Positions 36,695-48,987 are shown, counted from the stretch's first letter. The stretch: 64,000 bases of DNA from Eutreptiella sp. 'Long Island Sound 2002' (GCA_964036045.1 OZ038382.1:1561496-1625495), one strand, 5' to 3'. The notes: generated from the sequence alone by a model not told the origin. Numbers and translations: made by a program.

Positions 36695-38546
36695 CTAGAA
36701 ACTGCTTGTGACCATCTTCCTGTCGCTCAGGTACTTCGAAGTCCAATAGAGAGGCTTGAACCTTCCTTTGGGGCAGGGTACTTCGGCCTTCAAACGATCT
36801 CGATGTACTTCTTGATGCCTGCCTGGCTCAATCTGAATGTTGAATGTAGTCTCACTTAGTTGACCACTGACTTGGGATGGGCCATCCCACAAAGGTAACA
36901 ATTTGTTGTCTATCTTCAGGGTCTCGTCTGACTTACGAAGCCAAACTTGCTGGCCTTTCTCGGAGGGTTTTCCTTGCGTTCTTGACTTATTTTTGAAATT
37001 CAACCAATCTGCTTGACTTTCCACTTTGTCTTGCATCCACTTGGACTCTAGATCCTTGATGCTTTCAAACCATTGCGAGGCGTCGTAGCACTGCCTTGGA
37101 TGATACATCACTGGTCCTGGACCCATCTTCTCACGACCAAAAACCAGCTCATTCGGACTTAATCCAGTGTAATTCTTGGTGCGATGGTATCTTCTCAAGA
37201 CACAGTAAATTGTCTCCAACCAATTGTAGTCTTTTTCAGTCGCCAGGAATTTTCTCAAAATGGAGATAAGAATTCTTCCAGCGCGTTCAGCAGGGAGAGC
37301 TCGATGGTCGTAGACTCGGGCACGAAGATGATGAACTCCCAATAGAGCACACATGTTCTCCCACCAAGTCCCAATGAACTCCTTCCCACTGTCCGTCAGA
37401 ATTTCACTGGGTACATCCCAGTTACTCATCCACTGACTTGCAGTCCACTTGGCAGCCATTTCAGAGCTGAGATGCTTCGTGTTGCAAGGGAGGACTTGGA
37501 TGTAGCCACTGCGGCGGTCTTGAATTAACAAAACCCCATCGATAGGCTTCCTAGTGTAGAGACATTCCTCTTGGATTTGTCCCAACTCGAAGACATCCGC
37601 CGTCACCTTGTCGAACAATCTCTCAGGAATTGGTAATCCCTTCAGTAATCCTTCTGCCTTTTGATTCTTGGGGATGGTCGCCTGACATTGCTTGCATCCT
37701 TTGGTAACTCGTTCACAGGCACTCTTGAGGTCCCTTGTGTACACTCTGTGGCGTAGCTCCTGCTCCAGCACACGAGAATGTGTGTGGGCTGTCTCATTCC
37801 GATGCCAATGTTTGACATATTGGTCAATCAGACAATCAGGAACACAAATCCGTCCTTGCCAAAATGACTTGTCGCCTTTGATTTTGAAATCAGACATCTC
37901 TTCAGAGTCGTAAGGCTTGTCCCCTTTCAACTTGTGGTATACAGACCCAAAGAACTTGTCCTCCTTGTACATCTTCGTCCAATCCACATAGAGGAAGGAA
38001 GTTTCCTTGTCCTTTTGTTGTGGAGGGAGCGTGGATTTCGCTTTGGATCTCGTCGTAGGAAACACATTCAGGAGTGGCAGCGACGACTCAGAGTCAGAGT
38101 TAACTCCTGCTGTCTGATCTGCCTTGGTAGTCTCCTTGCATCTGACCAATTCCACCTTCATCCGATTTTTAATCGAACATCGGAGACAATGTTTCTTGAT
38201 CAGTGCTTGTTCCTCCTTGTCGAACTCAATCACTTCAGCTTTATCCGTCGCTGTCCCATGAAAACTCACTTCAGAGTAAGCCTCTGAGGCTGGTTGGGCC
38301 CAGCGACTCAGGGCGTCCGCCACTGTATTGTAGCGACCCGGAATGTAAGTCACATGGAGGTCAAATCTGCTGAGAGTTTCATGCCAACGGCCTCTTCTCC
38401 CAGCTGGTCCACCAGGGGTATCCACATGTTCTGTCCTCCAGCTCTCCAGTGACTTGTGGTCAGTCAGTACCTCAACGCGATGGCCCAAGATCCAACCTTC
38501 ATAACGCCGTAAGGCACAAAGGATTGCGTAGGCTTCTTGTTCCCTT
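36695..38546 (-). pseudogene. pol: Element C Pol: RNase H end and integrase
   Basis: After the E junction the frame gives REQEAYAILCALRRYEGW and LTDHKSLESW with the RNase H Glu and Asp, and NTVADALSRW with the last Asp. Integrase follows: zinc domain (HWHRNETAHTH ... CKQCQ, about 37,800-37,680), core with Asp in TADVFE (about 37,600), Asp in LTDSGKEF (about 37,395) and Glu in PAERAG (about 37,290), then a GPY-like module (LPLWDGPSQVSGQL, about 36,900-36,860). The frame closes at TAG 36,697-36,695, just before the chromodomain. Every catalytic residue is present. E cuts the RNase H domain at 38,546/41,345. Confidence 0.9.
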
Positions 38547-38551
38547 GGACT

Positions 38552-38815
38552 TGTGATGGGATTGAGCTGCAGTGCATGCGGACGTGGTCTCTGCAGATTA
38601 TAGGTCGCGCGCGTGTGCGTAGTCTCCAAGATTTGTTACAACATTTAGTGCATGTTTCACAGAGATTGTATTGTAAAAAGCATTGTGTGTTATTATCTCA
38701 TTTTGTAGATATATGATGTAGACCCGGACAAAGGATTTGTCGATCTGGGTTCATAATCAGTCATCCTCTTGGTGTACTTGTGGGATTGGGGTATACGGAG
38801 GTATGGCCGGTTACA
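38552..38815 (+). repeat. Element E 5' LTR (264 bp)
   Basis: Starts TGTGATGGG (the right copy has the canonical TGTAATGGG) and ends CCGGTTACA. It differs from 41,081-41,344 at only a few positions. The following AGATCGACTCC shows no obvious TGG primer-binding site. Confidence 0.92.
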
Positions 38816-38841
38816 AGATCGACTCCTAAGTTCCGGGTGCC

Positions 38842-39447
38842 ATGGGGAGTACTGCAAGATTGGCCGAAGAGTTTCACAGTCACTTTACAGAGTATGAGAA
38901 GTTTGACGGCCACGCTGAAGTGTCAGTGCGCTTGATGCGGCGAGAGCTTCCTCAGAATCACTGGGTTGGCTACGAAGGTCTTGGGTTTGATGTGTGTGAA
39001 ACGCGCTTACGGTCGTTGACAGTGGCTCTGCCTGATGACAAAACTCGTGGAAAAGTTTGCACTAAACACGCGAAGTATGGATTTTACTCCTTCAACCTGC
39101 CCGAATGTGTTGATGAGTGCTTGGATTCAAAGGGACGCGTGCGTGAGAGGACAGAGCGCGTTCTGGTGCCAGCCTTCAATGACAAAGTGCTGATGGATTT
39201 GTGTGCGCTGCATGAACTTGTCGCGGCCGAGCGCCATTACAGAGGAGAACACGAGCGCGCTGAGAACTACATGTTTCTTCGTTATTGTGGTATGGAGAGA
39301 CAAGCAGCGACGCAACAGGCGACATCACTGGAAGAGCAACGCCGAGCGGAGGCAGAGCGTGATACGCTACAGCAGCAACAGATGGGCTACGATGAGGAGG
39401 GTGCGAAGAGCAAGCGACGGCGCAAACGAGCTGGACGCAAACATTGA
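38842..39447 (+). CDS. Element E ORF, 201 aa, unknown
   Basis: The ATG lies 26 bases after the LTR and the frame is open for 201 codons. The product has a compact, mixed N-terminal two thirds with several Cys and His, a helical Glu/Gln/Arg-rich segment (about 39,320-39,390), and a basic end RRRKRAGRKH that resembles a nuclear-localisation or RNA-binding tail. I recognise no family. Its position at the start of the transcript is that of Gag, so a minimal Gag is one option; a captured host gene fragment is another. The frame is not in any other element here. Confidence 0.55.
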   Translation: MGSTARLAEEFHSHFTEYEKFDGHAEVSVRLMRRELPQNHWVGYEGLGFDVCETRLRSLTVALPDDKTRGKVCTKHAKYGFYSFNLPECVDECLDSKGRVRERTERVLVPAFNDKVLMDLCALHELVAAERHYRGEHERAENYMFLRYCGMERQAATQQATSLEEQRRAEAERDTLQQQQMGYDEEGAKSKRRRKRAGRKH

Positions 39448-39794
39448 TTGGGGCATGGTGGCTGTACGTGCTGTAGACACGGGTGTACGTGCTGATCACT
39501 TCTGGTCGCTGTTCTTTGTGTGTGACGCTGTTAGGACCATGTTCACTGTTGCCCCTGGCTGGGGAGCAACAGAAGTTGTGTCTATGCGAAAGGGAGACAC
39601 CATATATGCAAGGAAAACACTTGTATACTACTTGGGGCAGGACGCGACAGGCGCTGGCGAGTGCGCTGTCGCAGGGGCTGGTAATGATTGTCAAGTGGCA
39701 CGGTCTACAGTACAGGCTTTACCAGATTGAGGATCGCCAACGAGTCGGAGAAGTGGAGTATCGCAAAAGCGCCAGAGAAGACGCCGAAGCGTAA
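39448..39794 (+). pseudogene. Possible second coding segment of element E (frameshifted)
   Basis: Two overlapping frames look like one broken reading frame. One gives FTVAPGWGATEVVSMRKGD and KTLVYYLGQ (about 39,540-39,650); the other continues with LVMIVKWHGLQYRLYQIED (about 39,678-39,735). Regular hydrophobic spacing suggests former coding. Nothing is recognisable. Three copies of ACGCCGAAGCGT follow at 39,781, 39,813 and 39,847. Confidence 0.35.
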
Positions 39795-40169
39795 CAAGTG
39801 AGCGCCAGGTACAACGCCGAAGCGTGAGGGTCGAGCGCCGGAGAAGACGCCGAAGCGTGACAAGCAGTGCACCGAGGAATCTGCTTAGATCTCAATCTGA
39901 TGTCTGGAGTGTAAAATGTGTGTCTGCACCCTCAGCTCCCAGGGGTGCTCCCTTTTGTCAGGTGAATCCGATTTCAAATGAGTTGATGAGAAAAACAGGT
40001 ATGTCACTGAGGCGCGGGCAGCCTCAGTCGCCAAGTGTTTTGCACCGGTTGGTGCATACATATTATCAGGTTTGCCTTATCTTTTTGAGACAGTGCCCTG
40101 GTGTGCCTTTGTGGCATCCGGGTTGTTTTGGGGTTCCAGTTTTTTCAGTGGCTTATATATATATCAGCA

Positions 40170-40454
40170 ATGGCGCTGCCGCTGCAGTTGCCCTTGGCGC
40201 TGACCCTCCTGAGTTCAGGCCTGTTTTTTGGCTTTGCACCTAATTTTGTGGGGTGTCTTCTTTTGGAGAGACACTCAGTGGACTCTGATGAGTCCTTGCG
40301 CTGGCGTGTTTGCCCAGCTTTGGAATTCAGCACTGCTTGTGTGGCAGATGTTTGCTCTTTTTTTTTCTTTGTGTTTGGTCTTGCAGGGACCTGGCTTTTC
40401 ACAGTGGTGCTGGTTGGAGCCCGGGCCACTCTGCCCTTTTCGCGTGGGGCATGA
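40170..40454 (+). CDS. Short ORF in element E, predicted membrane segments
   Basis: From ATG 40,170 a 94-codon frame starts with a strongly hydrophobic stretch (MALPLQLPLALTLLSSG) that resembles a signal peptide, and has a second Phe/Val-rich stretch at about 40,345-40,410. A TATATATATAT run lies just upstream (about 40,154-40,164). Low-complexity T-rich DNA can yield such frames by chance, so this is weak. Confidence 0.25.
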   Translation: MALPLQLPLALTLLSSGLFFGFAPNFVGCLLLERHSVDSDESLRWRVCPALEFSTACVADVCSFFFFVFGLAGTWLFTVVLVGARATLPFSRGA

Positions 40455-41080
40455 AAACTGTTTTTATTGAACCTCTGAAAACAGTTTTGGTCTCTGGATG
40501 TGCACCCGGAGGACCATTGTTTTTGCATGAGTAGCCATACCACTGATGGCGCTTTTTTTGTGAGAACTGTTTGGACAAAATCCAGCAGTGGGTTTTTGGA
40601 GCAAAATTGTTTGTGCAGGTGCAGCAGAAAAAACCAAGCCACTGGATACATACAAAAGTCCCCCACTGATGTTGTAATTTATTTTATTGTGCCATATGGG
40701 TTGCCAGTTTTTTGTACAATTCAACACCAATTCTCAATCTAACTTAACAAGATATTGTATGATACACACTCAGGCCTAGACAGCTAGGGGTTGAGGCATA
40801 GCACTCTGGTCTATAGAAAGCTTAGGTCACTGAAGCATGTTGTAGATAAGTTTGGACAGCTAGGCCCTGAGGCAAGGTAGGCCCACCTTAGACAGCTAAG
40901 GGCAGGGGTCCTGAGGCTTGGTAGGGGAGTGTGTAGGTAGATTTAACCCCATGGTGTGATTGAACCAATTTCAGGGTTTACGGCACCCATCAGTTTTATA
41001 TATGGCACAGCAACTCATCCCATCATTTTTGTAGATTATCAAACCCTTCCATAGGTGTATGTCAGATTTTAGGAGGGGAG

Positions 41081-41344
41081 TGTAATGGGATTCAGCTGCA
41101 GTGCATGCGGACGTGGTCTCTGCAGATTATAGGTCGCGCGCGTGTGCGTAGTCTCCAAGATTTGTTACGACATTTAGTGCATGTTTCACAGAGATTGTAT
41201 TGTAAAAAGCATTGTGTGTTATTATCTCATTTTGTAGATATATGATGTAGACCCGGACAAAGGATTTGTCGATCTGGGTTCATAATCAGTCATTCTCTTG
41301 GTGTACTTGTGGTATTGGGGTATACAGAGGTATGGCCGGTTACA
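41081..41344 (+). repeat. Element E 3' LTR (264 bp)
   Basis: Follows the AGGAGGGGAG polypurine tract directly. Starts TGTAATGGG and ends CCGGTTACA; GGACT of the host pol follows. Confidence 0.92.
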
Positions 41345-42944
41345 GGACTCCAATTTCGCTGCCTTGTTGTAAGCTTGCGAGACCAGAAAGCCAGAGGATG
41401 ATGGTGACCTTCGTCATCGACTTGTTCGATCGTAGCACCAATGGCGTAACGACTGGCGTCTGTACGAATATAAAAAGGTCTTCCATCCAACCACTGAGTC
41501 TTTAATGTAACCACATTTGCCAGTGCTTCCTTGAGACCAGTAAAGGCTTCTTCACATTCTGGCGTCCACTTGAGCTTGACTTGAGATCCTTTCTTTCCTT
41601 CTATTTTGCCAACCTTGAGTAACTCTGTCAATTGACCAGAGAACTTGGCGTAGAGAGGAAGGAACTCGTGGTAGTAATTGCAGCAGCCTAAAAAGGCACG
41701 AAGCTGCGTGATGGTTTTAGGCCTTTCCCAGAGCTGCAGGGCAGCCATTTTTCCTGGGGCTGGTCTTCTTGTCCCATCTTCCAAGACAGAGCCACAAAAT
41801 TCCACACTCTGGAGGAACATTTTGCCCTTCTTGGGTCCACACACGAGCTTCTCTTGTCGAAGGACTTCGAGAACTTTTCGAACTTGTTCTTCGTGCAACT
41901 TCAGGCACTCATCAAAGTTGTTTCCCAACGGCGTGGCAATCAGAAGGTCGTCAATGTAGATGCTGCAGAATTCTTTTAAATCCAGAGACTTGTGCTTCTG
42001 AAAGAAAATAGTCTCCATCATCTTCTGGAACATCGACGGCGCATTCTTCAGACCCATCGGCAGTACAGTCCACTGGACAGTGCCACAGGGCGTGCACATT
42101 GCCGTCAAATGCCTATCCTCCTTTCGAAGGGGCATCTGATGAAAGCCATGGCGCAGATCCAACACAGTAAAGAGCTTGCCCTTGGCTCTCGCGGCGATCT
42201 CCTTCTCGATTAAAGGAAGAGGATGCGCGTCTGGTACTGTGGCGGCATTCAGAGCTCTGTAATCCACCACTAGACGCCAAGCATCTATGCTGGATTGGTC
42301 AGCAGGTGGGGGTTTTGGCACAGTAAATGGTGCTGAACACCACTCAGAACTCATGCAGCCCTCCAACCAACCGAATTCATAGAGATTGCGCTCAATAATC
42401 TTTCGCAGGGCATCTGCTTTGGTGCCGTGGAGATAGAATGGACGTTGTTTGTGAACCTTGGAGCCTTCGATTATCTCAATCCTGGCTTCCCCATTTTCAC
42501 ATCGAATTGGGGGGTTTTTCCACAACTTCCCACTCAGCACGTCATCTTGATAATCTTCGAACACTGCGTCCCTTCTTGCAGATATCTTGTCTCCGTCGAC
42601 CTGATTCCCACATTTAATCACCGACATTATGTCCACCAATTTGCGAGTTGTTGGTCGTGGTCTCATGTTCTTGGCCACTTCATTCCAAACTTCTTCGTCG
42701 CATTGTTGGCGGATGAAGCTCACCTGAGCTCGCTCCTCCGTGGGATCCCACCAATGAAAGGGGTCCACGAATGTCTTGAAGGGATGGTCGGACGAATTCA
42801 GCTTCATTCCTGTCAATTCAGGCGAGATTCTTGGAGATTTGTCATCATTCTTGCTTGAAATCTTGACATTTTTGGCTTGATTCTTGTCTGATGGGGACGA
42901 ATTGTAATGGATGGAGGCGTTCTCTTGAGGGACGCCGATTGTCC
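41345..42944 (-). pseudogene. pol: Element C Pol: reverse transcriptase and start of RNase H
   Basis: Coming from the B junction at 42,944 the frame passes a linker, then RT: WRLVVDYRALNAAT (about 42,290-42,250), FTVLDLRHGFHQMPL with the first catalytic Asp (about 42,175), AMCTPCGTVQWTVLPMGLKNAP (about 42,100-42,035) and SIYIDDLL with the Asp pair (about 41,965-41,945). The connection domain follows (LRAFLGCCNYYHEFLPLY) and RNase H begins with YIRTDASRYAIGA (about 41,470-41,430). The frame is cut by E within RNase H at 41,345. The active site is intact, so C was coding-competent when B and E landed. Confidence 0.92.
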
Positions 42945-45210
42945 TGACGCGTTCCCGTGGGGGGCCGGCCACGGGACGCTGCGGTGACACGCACAGGTGA
43001 GCAGGCAGGCAAAGCACTACGCTCACAAGGGCATCAATACGCTCGTGTCATGTGACAAAGCGTTTCAGGATCCTTGCCACTCTGCAACAAGGGAACGAAA
43101 GTATGTACGGCAACACATCAGGATATGTACACATGGGGTTGAGACTGGACTGGGGTAAGGGCATCACAAGACAATAGACACTCAGTCCTAACTCATATCC
43201 CAATCCCAGGTCCGACCCTCTCAGTGGCTGGTGGGGGTGGGGGCTCAAACACAACCCATGCCCTGCTCAGTCCGGACCCTGAAACCCTGCCCATAAGGGA
43301 GGTGTCTCGCCCAGCCACAGGCGACTTCCTCGGAACCAAGGCGCTCCAGGGCCGACCGACAATGACCCCCTATGCTCCCTCAACGGCGGGTCCCAAATCC
43401 ACTCTGAGTCAGAGATATGGCCCCGCCATTATCACCCAGGAGTTGGTAGCTGGAGATCGGCTGTTTCAGCCCAAACTGAAATTAACTCAAAAATCCCCAA
43501 AATTGACCCCTCGTCTGGACCCGCCAGAGGTAGGGACGAGGCAACTGACCCTATGCCCTTTGAGTACAAACTCCCTGGAGCTCTCACCCAACCTGGTTCC
43601 CTCTGAGGTCCCGGCATCAGGGCACCACGTGTTCGTCAAATGGGGTCATGATGCCAAAATCACCAAAATTGGCGTCATTCCCACGCGTGGCTCGCCCGGC
43701 CAGGGCAAGGCCAATAGCTCACAGGTTAGGAGGCAGGACCTAGGACTTTGATCTGAGTGTACAACTTGGATTTAGGTCTGGGCCCCTGTGGGCATAGAGA
43801 AATGGGGCCGCCAATTGACCACACGGAAGGGGGAAATTGGGGTCCCAAAATGGGGTCATTTTGGCTGCTTGAAATGAGCCAAAATTCGGTGTGCTCCCAA
43901 TAGTATATCTCCACGCCGGCTTGGAGATCGGATCCGCCATTCCATACGCAATCCACCAGGAGTGTGACGGTGACTCCCATGCCCTTGGCTCTCAGAGAGC
44001 TCCATGCCACTTGGCGTGGTGACGATCCTAATTGGGTCCACAAATGCCAAAATGGCAAAATTGCCCACACTCACTTTGGGCTAGCGCCTTAACGAAGGTT
44101 GCTCCGCTTCGCCCACGTGGTGTGTGAACCATGGGGACCAACATACATAACACCCATGTCATATATGGTCCATTGGTCCATGCGTCCGGCATGCACGGGT
44201 GGGCTCAACATAGTGCACGGCGGGCAGAAAAAGTGGAAAGTTGCTCAAAATGACCAAAAATGCGCACACTCATGGTTGGGGCAAATGAGGCACATGCACG
44301 ACTCGGACCGGAGTGTGCCATAGGATTGGTATCAAGTCATATGTGTCCAACATGTCTTTTGGGCGTCGCCCAACTCCTCCGGTTTTGGGAATGGCAGGGT
44401 CGCCAAGTGAGCCCATGATTTGGGATAGTCCCAAATCGCCAACATGGCGGCCGCGGTATGCCAAGCCCAAGAGGAGTTATTCGCCGGGTCCAAGATATGT
44501 TGGGCACCGAAGTATGTACCCTCAAAACATACTTGGGTCATGATGTCAATTGAGCGCAACGTTGAGATACAAGGTCGCCACTTGACATCATGACGGGCCA
44601 AAAACGGCAAAATTGGCACAAAGACACACAAAAGTGCCTTGAAAGGCGCACAATTATATTATAATATCTTCGGCTTGGATCGTGCAATCAACTAATCCTT
44701 CTAAACACAATGACTTGACACCAATGACCTTCGATTCCACGTATGTGCTCCACTTGGGGCGCTTTGAAAGGTTACGAGCGCTACTTCCCAAGTGGGCACA
44801 TGAAAATGTGGAAAATTGCAAAACACACACCTTGCTCCCAACGCACCGCTTCGGGATCGCCACACAAGCTTCCCTTCACGAAGGTTAGGCTCGCAATTGA
44901 TCGTAGGGAGTATGGAGAAGGGGCTTGCACAATATGAGGTCCATTGGCGGGCTTGGCTTGGAGCGATGGACCCGCCAAATGGGCACGCAACACAACACAA
45001 GGCACATACTCCATATTGCCCAAAAAGGTAGCTCCCCCCACGATATGTCATGCCCCTCCAAGGGCATAACTTTGTGTCAATCGCCCATAGGAACTCAAGG
45101 AGAGTTCCTATGCAACACCAACACTCGCGCGCTACACTCGAAAGTTATCTTAACGCACGCAATATCATGGCCATAGAGTTACAACGCAAACTCTACCCTC
45201 TTGACCATGA
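42945..45210 (-). repeat. Element B 3' LTR, truncated
   Basis: Matches the distal 2.27 kb of the 5' LTR. It stops at TTGACCATGA (45,201-45,210), where the full LTR would continue for about 700 bp more, and joins the 3' UTR directly. The first LTR part and the polypurine tract are gone. Confidence 0.92.
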
Positions 45211-46133
45211 GGGAGTCCTCATGCAGTGTGGGCGGAGGCGTCGACTCCTCAAACCACCAGTTTCCCAGGCAGACTGACCGAGGTCAGGAGCACCGGAGGC
45301 CGCCATCCGACTGCAAGTGCGTCTGCGAATCGGTAGGCTCACACTGGGACTGACAGTGGCGGACCGCTGGGAGTGTAGTCAGGCAACTGGGCTTCCCGCC
45401 TGGCGCCATCAGGATCTCCACACACACAGCGAATAGGGCACACGGTATCACGAGCACTCAAACAGTAGAATCTGTACTCAGGTACTGGTCCAGGCTGGAC
45501 CGGGCTGTAAGAACATGTACACGGCGACTCAAGGCGCCTTGGTATACGATTCGCATCCCCTCGGGGGAAAAACAGTCCACATCTCAGTGATGGGCCGACA
45601 AGACTCAACATGCAGATGCACATATCCTGGAGGGGCAGAAAGACAAGCAATAAGCGTGGTTAATAGGCGTGTAAACACACTCTGGACAGAGCGCCAAACC
45701 ACGCCACAGTCAGGATGAGGCGTATGCAGGAGGGTGGACAGGAAAACGCCTGAGTTCAGGCCATATATAGTCTCGAGACACACGTCGACTGGTCCGGATT
45801 CCGCAAGTGCCATAGAACCAGACCACACACCAAAAAAAAATCGCAATGCCGATGACAGCGGCATCCGTTGCGCAACGTCGTATGGGCTTCAAGGCCCCAA
45901 GAGCTCAGAAAAATGAAGGTCAGTCGCCCTACCTGGTTTCCCAAGGATTCAGCAGGGGGGGGAGTGACGAATAGAAGAAGAGAGGGGCCATCCTCCTCTG
46001 GATACAGCAGGGGGGGGTATATGGCCACTCTGATGGCAGGTCACCGGAAGATGGTAGAGAGCGAGCAAGTAAGGGACGATCCGTCGGCCTCACAAGCGCT
46101 GAAAACACATCAGGGGAGAGCTCAGGGCGCTGA
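45211..46133 (-). other. Element B 3' UTR, shortened
   Basis: Corresponds to A 24,959-25,866 in reverse. No gene is seen in these 0.9 kb. It contains two runs of G/C next to the former Pol end (about 45,955-46,015) also present in A. Confidence 0.8.
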
Positions 46134-48983
46134 TCAGGCACCTCTGGCTGCAATCGCCCGGGTGAATGCTACCAAGTCCGAAACATGGATCTTGGTCTTG
46201 TGCTTGCGGATGTACTCCATGAAGGGAGTATTGACCCGCGGCACGAACGAGGAGACGGGTTCCCAGGTGTCGTGGGACGGCCCGTAGCCTCGCCAACAAC
46301 CCTTGAACTCCAGACCTCCGGGTGTCGAGGCTTTCGGACGCTGAGCCAGGATCTTCTCGACTGTGTAGTCGTCCTGCTCAGCATAGTCGTCGTCCGAATC
46401 AGCCTCATGTGCGGCGTAGCTCAGGGACACATGTTGGCCACGGAGGTCGGGTTCCCGCACACGGAGTTGACTCTCGTGGCGCTCCCGGAACTGTCCGTGA
46501 CCCACCTTGATGCAGTAGGTGTCCTCACCAATCCTGCGGACCACCTCGCCGGGTTCGAACCAGGTTTTGGTGCGGTGGGTGCCCATAGGGCGGGGTCTGA
46601 TCACCCACACCGGGTCTCCCACCCTGAACTTCTGCGCTGTCGAGCTCGGGGCGGACTTCTGACGCTCAGCATGCTCCCTCTCGAGCTGCTGGCGGATGTC
46701 CCGCGCCGTTTGCTCTTGCCGCGCGAAGAACTCCTTGGCATCCATGGCCATGCCATCACCAGACAAGGGAAGTCCCCGACCCAGGGGATCCCTGCCGAAC
46801 AGAATCTGGTGAGGGGACAAACCACCCGGTGTGGGGCTGTCATGATGGGCCTTCAGAGCAGGCCACATCTCCTCAAACCAGTTCCGACGTGGATTGGTGA
46901 TGTGGATCTTGCGCAGCTTCTCGAACAGCTGCCGTCCAGCCACTTCAGCACGGCCGTGAGACCGGCTGAGATAGGCGACGCTCTTGGCATGACGTATTCC
47001 CATGAGGGAACACATAGCCTTGAACCAGCCACCAGTAAACTGGGGGCCTCGGTCACTGCAAATGGTGCGGGGGATGTCAAAGACGGTCAGCCAATGACGA
47101 ATCATCATGACTGCCACTTCCTTGGCAAGCAACCCCTTTTTGCGTGCCGGAACAGCTACAACGTAGCCGCTGTGGCGGTTCACACAGAGAACCACACAGT
47201 CAAAGGTCTCCTTGCCAATGTGCACTTCGGGCATGGAGAAGACGTCCATGGCCACGCTCTCCATGGGCTGGTCAGGAACCGGGGTCCATTGGGCTTCCCC
47301 TTTGACGTTCCGGTTATCGGGATTGCAGGCCTGGCAGACCGAACAACCCTTCCTGACCTTCTTGATGGCGGTGTAGAGAACGATATGGTCGATCTCGAAC
47401 CGACGCTGCATGTCAAGAGCTTGCTTCTTGACCCCTGGGTGCAGCATGTGGTGGTGCCAAGCTTCACAAAGCTCGAGCACCCGGGACTCCGGTACTAGCA
47501 GCTTACCATTCCGGTAGAGCTTGCCATCTTCCTCGGTCAGCCCCTTGGGCCACTTCTGCCCGTCGTCAGGGTCGGTCACAGCGCTATACTCGGCCGCAAA
47601 GGCCTCAGACTTGGCGTAATCGTCGGTCCAGTCGTCCTGGAGGCAAGACTCCGGGAAGAGATGCTTGTCGGACTCAGCTCCCTCGGGGGCGAGTACATTG
47701 ACCGCTCTGCTCACCCTCGACGCGAGGGGGGCATCTGCAGCCATGACGACGAAGCATTTAGCACCCTCCTCCTCCATCAGGCGCTCCATTTCGATGATCC
47801 TCTTGGCTTCAGCGGTCTCAGCCTCATCGCCATGGGCAGAGATATCCGTCATGCCCTTGCTGGTGGGATAGGCCCACCTACTGAGACAGTCCGCCACGGT
47901 GTTATCCTTTCCAGGAATGTACACAACTGTGAGGTCGAACTGGGCCAAGGTCTCATGCCATCTTGCCCGTCGGGAGGCGGGACCTGAGGGGGTGTCCACG
48001 TGCTCCTTGTGCCACGACTGCAGACTCTGATGGTCGGTGCAGACGGTGACGGGATGGAGGGCTATGTACCCAGCCCATTTCCTGAGAGCCATGACGATGG
48101 CATACGCCTCCTTTTCACGGGGCGTCCACGTCCGTCTCTGGCCTTCCGCCAGGACTCGGCTCCAGAAGGCCACGGCCACGTGCCTCCCGTCGTCAAGCAC
48201 TTGCTCCAACACAGCGCCAATGGCGTAGTCCGAAGCGTCGGTGCGCAGGACGAACCCTCGGTCGGGATCCACGAGGTGCAGACCCACTGCGGATAGCAGC
48301 GCCTGCTTCATCCCCTCAAAGGCACGGTCGGACTCAGCTGTCCAGACCAGAGCCTTCTTGGACCCCTTCTTGGTCTCCTCTCGGTTGCCCTTGAGCATGG
48401 TCGTCATGGGGGCTGCATACTCGGCATACATTTTGATATACCCCGAGTAGCAGTTGCAGAACCCCAGATACGCCCGTAGCTCAGAGACCGTCTTGGGCTT
48501 TTCCCAGTGCTCAATCGCAGCCACCTTGCCAGGTATGGCCTTTCGCTGCCCTTTGCCGACTACGTGGCCAGCGAAGACCACCTCGCTTACCGCAATGGTG
48601 GCCTTGTCACTGCTGCCCGTGAGTTTGTGCCGAACCAGAAGGTCCAGCACTCGAGTGACGTCCCTCTCATGTGCCTCCAGGAGCTCCTCGTAGCTCATGC
48701 TGGGGTCCCCGGACGCGATGATCACGTCGTCCACGAAGGGGTCCGCACAGTCACGCACCAGCTCAAGCAGGTTCTCCAGCATCCGCTGAAAGGCCGCATT
48801 GCCGTTGGTGACGCCCATGGGCATCACCTTCCACTGGAGAGGTCCAAGTGGGGTGCTCATGGCTGTGCAGGCACGGGACTCCTCGGCGAGAGGCATCTGA
48901 TGATAACCATGTTTCAGGTCAATCACCGTGAAGATCCTCCGCCGGTGTTGCTTTTGCAGCATGTTCTCAATGAGGGGCAGCGT
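46134..48983 (-). pseudogene. pol: Element B Pol, part 2: RT, RNase H, integrase, chromodomain
   Basis: Beyond D the frame resumes in RT at TLPLIENMLQKQH and runs 949 codons to its stop. RT shows FVDDVI (about 48,740), RNase H RTDAS and CTDHQS, and integrase the same zinc domain and DDE residues as A. The chromodomain is at about 46,370-46,195; one key aromatic-flanking change, FKGCWRGYG for FKVRWRGYG, is visible. The linker between RNase H and integrase lacks the 13 residues inserted in A. Open throughout, so inactivation by D is young or the frame had little time to decay. Confidence 0.93.
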
Positions 48984-48987
48984 ATAG

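Larger units (their letters stand above)
38552..41344 (+). mobile_element. Element E: non-autonomous LTR element with unknown ORFs
   Basis: A 2,793-bp insertion has two 264-bp direct LTRs (TGT[AG]ATGGG...GGTTACA) and the 5-bp target duplication GGACT (38,547-38,551 and 41,345-41,349). A polypurine tract AGGAGGGGAG (41,071-41,080) before the right LTR sets the plus orientation. The interior has no protease, RT or integrase. It contains a 201-codon ORF and weaker frames, which may be captured sequence or a highly diverged Gag. The TSD length differs from the 4 bp of A/B/D/F, so another autonomous partner mobilised it; C-type TGTAAC...GTTACA ends are similar to those of E. Confidence 0.92.

Noticed and set aside
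40170-40454. Envelope-like gene in element E
   Set aside because: Two hydrophobic stretches in a T-rich region are not enough; there is no glycoprotein-like ectodomain and the frame is only 94 codons.
38552-41344. Element E as a pack-type DNA transposon
   Set aside because: Direct 264-bp LTRs, a polypurine tract and a 5-bp TSD fit an LTR retrotransposon better.
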